Positions 6,432 to 10,388 of a stretch of DNA of 10,388 nt are shown one piece after another. The stretch comes from an uncultured Collinsella sp. GTDB taxonomy: Bacteria > Actinomycetota > Coriobacteriia > Coriobacteriales > Coriobacteriaceae. The notes beneath the pieces were generated by a model that did not search any database, was not told the origin of the DNA, and was given only the letters and a program-made list of their open reading frames with translations. The stretch covers positions 1-10,388 of the forward strand of contig URUW01000051.1 of NCBI GenBank assembly GCA_900551205.1, read 5' to 3'. The translations under genes were made by a program, and so were the position numbers. Position 1 is the first letter of the stretch. Each line of letters begins with the position of its first letter.

Positions 6432-7838
6432 ATGCCTCTTGCTGATGTCTTTAGCCTGCTCGTTTTGGGTCAGGGCAAATCCGGTCTCGATGTCGCCCGC
6501 TGGGCGCTGGCACATCCAGAGCGCGTAAGCGCCGTTACCGTGTATGGCGGCGGCACCTCTGAGCCCAATGACGCCACGCGTGCGCTCGAGGCTGCTGGCG
6601 CGTCGTTTGTCTATGGGACCGAACAGGTCGAGGGCGCCTATGACGTATGCGTGACGTGCCCGGGCATCTCGGAGTTCTCGGGCTTCTTTAAGGCCGGGCG
6701 CGAGCATGCCGCCCAGATTATGGGTGAGCCCGAGTTTGCCTATCGCCTGTCGCCCGATAACTGGATTGCCATCACGGGCACCAACGGCAAGACGACCACC
6801 ACGTCGCTGACTGATTATCTGCTCAAGGCTGCCGGCGAGGCCAGCGTAGCTGTCGGCAACATCGGCGAGCCGCCGGTCAACGAGATTGACGGACGAGCCC
6901 ACAACGAGTGGTTTGTGGCTGAGCTCTCGAGCTATCAGATTGCTACGACCACCGAGCTCCACCCTCGCGTGGCGGTGCTGCTCAACATCACTCCCGACCA
7001 CTTGGGCTGGCATAAGAGCCATAAGAACTATGCGCTTGCCAAGATCAAGCTGTTTGACAATATGGTCGATGACGATCTGGTGGTTGTCGACGTCGAAGAC
7101 GCCGGCATTCACGAGTTCGATGAGTACATCTATACGCCGGGTCGCCGCATCTGCAAGGTCGCTTTTGACGAGCCCGAGGGTGCAGATGCCGCCTTTGTGC
7201 GCGACGGCAAAATGGTCGTGCGCCTAAAGGGCGTCGAGACTCAGCTTGTCGCCACGTCCGAGCTCAAGATCTCGGGCCATCACAATGTCATCAATGCCTT
7301 ATGTGCCGCCACGGCTGCTCTGGCCGTCGGTGCCGATGTCGATGGTGTCCGCCGCGGTCTGGCCTCGTTCCAGCCGCTCGAGCATCGCGTGGAGCCGTGC
7401 GGCGAGATTGACGGTGTGCGCTACGTCAACGATTCCAAGGCGACCAACACCGACGCGGTCGAGAAGGCGCTGACGGCATTTCCCGATGACGACGTGATCT
7501 TGCTGCTCGGCGGCCACGATAAGGGCACGCCGCTCACGGACTTCGCGCGCGTTGTTATGGATAACGTGCGCTCGGTCGTCTGCTTTGGCGATGCGCGCGA
7601 GCGCTTCACCGCCGCTATGGACGAGGCCGATGTCGATGGCGATGTGGATATCGCCCAGGCGGATGACCTACGCGATGCCGTGGACGTTGCTCGTTCGCTG
7701 TCGAGCCGTGGCGACGTGATCTTACTTTCTCCTGCCTGCTCTTCGTTCGATGAGTTCTCGGGCTATGAGGAGCGCGGCCGCGTGTTTAAGGACTATGTGG
7801 CCCAGCTTGCCGCTGCAGCGAAATCGCAAATGGAATAG
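6432..7838 (+). CDS. murD: UDP-N-acetylmuramoyl-L-alanine--D-glutamate ligase MurD
   Basis: MurD is the cytoplasmic ATP-dependent ligase that adds D-glutamate to UDP-MurNAc-L-Ala. It has 468 residues, within the family range. The N-terminal Rossmann-like domain starts with LLVLGQGKSGLDVARW at 9-24 and carries CPGIS at 76-80. The central domain has the P-loop ITGTNGKTTTTS at 114-125 (Lys120), AELSSYQI at 163-170, NITPDHLGWH at 185-194, and ALAKIKLF at 201-208, which holds the lysine (204) expected to be carbamylated. The C-terminal ligase domain has GHHNVINALCAA at 282-293, VNDSKATNTDAV at 332-343, LLGGHDKG at 358-365, and LLSPACSSFDEF at 431-442. The gene starts nine bases after mraY in the same frame. 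No clear ribosome binding site precedes the ATG, which points to translational coupling with mraY. Confidence 0.97.
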   Translation: MPLADVFSLLVLGQGKSGLDVARWALAHPERVSAVTVYGGGTSEPNDATRALEAAGASFVYGTEQVEGAYDVCVTCPGISEFSGFFKAGREHAAQIMGEPEFAYRLSPDNWIAITGTNGKTTTTSLTDYLLKAAGEASVAVGNIGEPPVNEIDGRAHNEWFVAELSSYQIATTTELHPRVAVLLNITPDHLGWHKSHKNYALAKIKLFDNMVDDDLVVVDVEDAGIHEFDEYIYTPGRRICKVAFDEPEGADAAFVRDGKMVVRLKGVETQLVATSELKISGHHNVINALCAATAALAVGADVDGVRRGLASFQPLEHRVEPCGEIDGVRYVNDSKATNTDAVEKALTAFPDDDVILLLGGHDKGTPLTDFARVVMDNVRSVVCFGDARERFTAAMDEADVDGDVDIAQADDLRDAVDVARSLSSRGDVILLSPACSSFDEFSGYEERGRVFKDYVAQLAAAAKSQME

Positions 7839-7841
7839 GGG
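7837..7841 (+). promoter_or_regulatory. Ribosome binding site that favours a GTG start for ftsW
   Basis: AGGGG overlaps the murD TAG stop and lies six bases before the GTG at 7848, an ideal distance. The in-frame TTG at 7842 directly abuts this site, so it could not use it; its only alternative is the weak GGAA at 7832-7835. Confidence 0.5.
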
Positions 7842-7847
7842 TTGCCG

Positions 7848-9368
7848 GTGAGAGAGGAGAGCCCCCGACAAGGTATGAGGAGGCCCGACTCGGACCGTGC
7901 TTCCTCGCGGCGTAGCACACCGCGTTCCGGTCGCGGCGGGCAGTCGTTTAGCGAACGCTATATTGCCGGCGTTCCCGCCCGCATCATGCGCCCCCGTCTG
8001 ATATTCATGGCCTGTCTGTTTATCTTGGTGTGTTTTGGCCTGCTGATGGTGTACTCGGCGTCTTCGGTCGAGGCGCTGCACGAGAATGGCTCAGCGACGT
8101 TTTTTCTGGGTCGACAGGCTGCGTTTGCCGTGGTCGGTGTTCTGGCGCTGATTGCCATCGTGCGCGTTTTGCCGGACAGCTGGTTTGGGGAGGATGTGCT
8201 CAGGATCTTCCTCATAGGCATGATAGGGCTACTGTTTCTGGTGTTCTTGGTGGGCAGCGGCAGCCGTGGCGCCACGCGCTGGCTCAACATCGCCGGCATT
8301 CAGTTCCAGCCTTCCGAGTTTTTAAAGCCATTTGCCATTGCGTATTCGGCCATCATGCTTGATCGCTTTTTTTCGCCCAGTGGCAACATCAACGAATTCC
8401 TTCGCAAGATGGGCATCTACCTGGGCATTCCGCTCTTTCTGATCTTTATCCAGCCCGATTTCGGTACCGTCCTGATCATCCTGCTGACCCTCATGTGCAT
8501 GGCGTTGTTTGCGGGTCTCGACCCCAAATTTATCATCGGCGTGATAATCTTCGGCATTCTCGTGATCGTGATTGCGCTTGTTGCAGAGCCGTACCGTATG
8601 GTGCGTATTCAGGTTGCCTTGAACCCTTGGGCCGACGAGTATGGTGACGGCTATCAGGCCACGCTTGCCATCATGGCCTTTGCCTCGGGCGGTCTGTTCG
8701 GCCGTGGCATCGGCAACTCAACCATGAAGTACTCGTATCTGCCCGAGGCGCACAATGACTACATCCTGGCCATCATTGGCGAGGAAGTCGGTTTTGTCGG
8801 AACCGTGCTGTTCTTCTTGGTGTTTGCGATGCTGATCTACTCGGCGTTTCGCATTGCCGAGCAGGCGACCGATCGTCGGGGCGCGCTCATGGCGTCTGGC
8901 TCCGCGGTCATTCTCGCGGTGCAGTTTTTGATCAATGCGCTGGGCATCCTCAACGTGTTTCCCATGACGGGCAAACCGTTGCCGTTTATTAGCTACGGCG
9001 GTTCGTCGATTATTGTGTCGCTTATGCTTGCCGGTCTGATCCTGCGCGTTTCGTACGAGAGCGCCCGTCGCGATGAGTACGACCGTCGCCGCGAGAGCTT
9101 TGCCGTTATGGATGAGAGTACCGCCGGCGTGCCCCACGTACGCGGCGAGCGATCTTCGCGTAACGGCTTTACCGTTCTGGATGGCTCTGCGACCGAGCCG
9201 GCAGCCCGTCCGCGTCAGCGAACGGCGCCGCAAGGTCGTCCGCAGCGCCCCAGCCCTCGCAGCGCGGGCGGCGGATATAATCGAATCGATTTGAACTCGG
9301 ACCCGTCGGCGCGTTTGCGCACCGACGACCAGGGACCGCGTGTACGAAGGGACTACCATGACCGATAA
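7848..9368 (+). CDS. ftsW: FtsW, septal peptidoglycan glycosyltransferase (SEDS family)
   Basis: FtsW polymerises lipid II into septal glycan strands and pairs with FtsI. From the GTG at 7848 it has 506 residues; an in-frame TTG at 7842 would add two. An Arg/Ser/Gly-rich cytoplasmic head of about 48 residues precedes the first membrane segment (about 51-71). SEDS signatures follow: FQPSEFLKPFAI at 153-164, IQPDFGT at 201-207, and PEAHNDYILAIIGEEVGF at 299-316, whose Asp304 aligns with the catalytic Asp known from RodA and FtsW. NVFPMTGKPLPFISYGGSS at 369-387 is the FtsW/RodA C-terminal signature. A tail of about 100 residues rich in Arg and Pro follows the last membrane helix and carries a twice-repeated short motif. 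It could be confused with RodA, but its position between murD and murG identifies FtsW. It overlaps murG by 11 bases. Confidence 0.96.
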   Translation: MREESPRQGMRRPDSDRASSRRSTPRSGRGGQSFSERYIAGVPARIMRPRLIFMACLFILVCFGLLMVYSASSVEALHENGSATFFLGRQAAFAVVGVLALIAIVRVLPDSWFGEDVLRIFLIGMIGLLFLVFLVGSGSRGATRWLNIAGIQFQPSEFLKPFAIAYSAIMLDRFFSPSGNINEFLRKMGIYLGIPLFLIFIQPDFGTVLIILLTLMCMALFAGLDPKFIIGVIIFGILVIVIALVAEPYRMVRIQVALNPWADEYGDGYQATLAIMAFASGGLFGRGIGNSTMKYSYLPEAHNDYILAIIGEEVGFVGTVLFFLVFAMLIYSAFRIAEQATDRRGALMASGSAVILAVQFLINALGILNVFPMTGKPLPFISYGGSSIIVSLMLAGLILRVSYESARRDEYDRRRESFAVMDESTAGVPHVRGERSSRNGFTVLDGSATEPAARPRQRTAPQGRPQRPSPRSAGGGYNRIDLNSDPSARLRTDDQGPRVRRDYHDR

Positions 9369-10388
9369 GATGACCGTTGCTATTGCAGCCGGCGGCACGG
9401 CAGGACACATTAACCCCGCGCTCGCTTTGGCCGAGGAGCTGCATGACCGTGGCCACCACGTTGTGTTCGTGGGCCAGTCGCGCAAGCTCGAGGGTCGTCT
9501 GGTCCCCGAGGCTGGGTTTGATTTTGTGCCCATTACGGTCACGGGCTTCGACCGCTCCCGTCCCTGGACGGCGCTGACCTCGCTGTGGCGTGTCAACAAG
9601 GCCAAGCGTGCGCTCGCCAGTCATTTCTCAAAGGTCGGCAAGCCCGATGCTGCCATCGGTTTTGGTGCCTATGTCGAGGTTCCGCTGCTGGGGTGGTGCA
9701 AGGGCGCAGGCGTTCCGTATCTGCTACATGAGCAGAACTCTGTTCCGGGCCTGGCCAACAAGATGATGAACTCCCACGCCGCTCGCGTGTGCATCTCGGT
9801 GCCGGCAGCGCGCTCGGTCTTTGAGCGCGAAGGTGACCCTGACCACGTGCTCATGACCGGCAACCCCGTACGTCGCTCGGTGATCGAGGGCGATCGCGCT
9901 CGCGGCCGCAAGGCACTTGGCGTTCCCGAGGACGCTACGCTGCTGCTCGTCTTTGGCGGTTCACTCGGCGCCCAGCACCTCAACGAGCGCGTGGCTTCGC
10001 TCAAAAACGAGCTGCTTTCGCGCAAGAACCTCTATGTGTTGCATTCGACGGGTGCCGACGGCTTTGAGGAGACCGAGCGCGCTTTGGCGCTGACGCTCGA
10101 GGAGGCGAAGCGTTACCGCGTCCAGCCTTACATCGACAACATGGGCGACATGCTGGCTGCTGCCGATTTGGTGCTATCGCGTTCGGGAGCATCGAGCGTG
10201 GCCGAGATCGCTGCGCTCGCCGTGCCTTCGGTGCTCGTGCCGTACCCGCATGCGACGGCCGACCACCAAACCACCAATGCCCGTTATCTGGTCGACGCCG
10301 GGGCCGGCGTGCTCTGCGCCGATGCCGATATCGACGGTTCTGCCTTTGCCGATGAGCTGCTGCACCTGGTCGATGACGCGGCGGCGCG
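9358..10388 (+). CDS. murG: MurG, lipid II-forming GlcNAc transferase, 3' end cut by window edge
   Basis: MurG is a GT28-family, membrane-associated enzyme on the cytoplasmic face that transfers GlcNAc from UDP-GlcNAc to lipid I, giving lipid II. The frame stays open to the window end, giving 343 complete codons of the roughly 360 expected. Motifs are AIAAGGTAGHINPALALAEEL at 8-28 (the first Gly-rich loop), GFGAYVEVP at 101-109, HEQNSVPGLANK at 124-135, TGNPVR at 167-172, VFGGSLGAQHLNE at 198-210 (the second Gly-rich loop), and SRSGASSVAEIAALAVPSVLVPYPHATADHQTTNA at 274-308, which holds the UDP-GlcNAc-binding Glu283 and Gln304. The ATG at 9358 lies inside the end of ftsW, with GAAGGG at 9346-9351 six bases upstream. 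An ATG at 9370 lacks such a site. murC would be expected next. Confidence 0.96.
   Translation, partial: MTDKMTVAIAAGGTAGHINPALALAEELHDRGHHVVFVGQSRKLEGRLVPEAGFDFVPITVTGFDRSRPWTALTSLWRVNKAKRALASHFSKVGKPDAAIGFGAYVEVPLLGWCKGAGVPYLLHEQNSVPGLANKMMNSHAARVCISVPAARSVFEREGDPDHVLMTGNPVRRSVIEGDRARGRKALGVPEDATLLLVFGGSLGAQHLNERVASLKNELLSRKNLYVLHSTGADGFEETERALALTLEEAKRYRVQPYIDNMGDMLAAADLVLSRSGASSVAEIAALAVPSVLVPYPHATADHQTTNARYLVDAGAGVLCADADIDGSAFADELLHLVDDAAA

Noticed and set aside
5766..7112. 448-codon open frame on the - strand opposite mraY and murD
   Set aside because: It runs antisense to two clear enzymes. Its composition (many His, Gln, Arg, Asp) is typical of the mirror frame of GC-biased codons, and no family motif is visible.
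9358..9368. 11-base overlap of ftsW and murG
   Set aside because: Short overlaps of this kind are common in dcw operons and imply ordinary translational coupling.
8718..9605. 295-codon - strand open frame opposite ftsW and murG
   Set aside because: It lies across two strongly supported genes and has shadow-like Arg/Ala/Thr-rich composition.

Overview
The window is a contiguous stretch of the division and cell wall (dcw) cluster of a bacterium, with every gene on the + strand. The GC-rich codon usage is even across all genes. The gene order, and protein features such as Arg/Gly-rich tails on the division proteins, suggest a high-GC Gram-positive, most likely an actinobacterium of the Coriobacteriia (Collinsella-like). 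That taxonomic guess rests on general resemblance and was not tested.

The layout from left to right is as follows. mraZ comes first, with its first few codons cut off by the window edge. Then come rsmH (mraW), a small single-pass membrane protein in the ftsL position, and ftsI (a class B penicillin-binding protein). A 128-bp gap follows, and it is the longest non-coding stretch here. After it come murF, mraY, murD, ftsW and murG; murG runs off the right edge a few residues short of its expected end. The usual downstream genes (murC, ftsQ, ftsZ) would lie beyond the window. No murE lies between ftsI and murF, where many bacteria keep it.

The genes work together as follows. MurD and MurF build the UDP-MurNAc-peptide in the cytoplasm. 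MraY moves it onto undecaprenyl phosphate as lipid I, and MurG adds GlcNAc to make lipid II. FtsW and FtsI, with the FtsL-like protein, polymerise and crosslink that precursor at the septum. MraZ (a transcription regulator) and RsmH (a 16S rRNA methyltransferase) are the standard leading pair of the cluster.

No mobile element, CRISPR array, tRNA or rRNA gene was seen, and nothing looks horizontally acquired. I see no new system here. The points worth a second look are modest: the ftsI-murF gap with an inverted repeat and a possible -10 element, the same-frame TAG-linked junctions from murF to ftsW, the near-exclusive use of TAG stops, and the long disordered cytoplasmic tails on FtsL, FtsI and FtsW.
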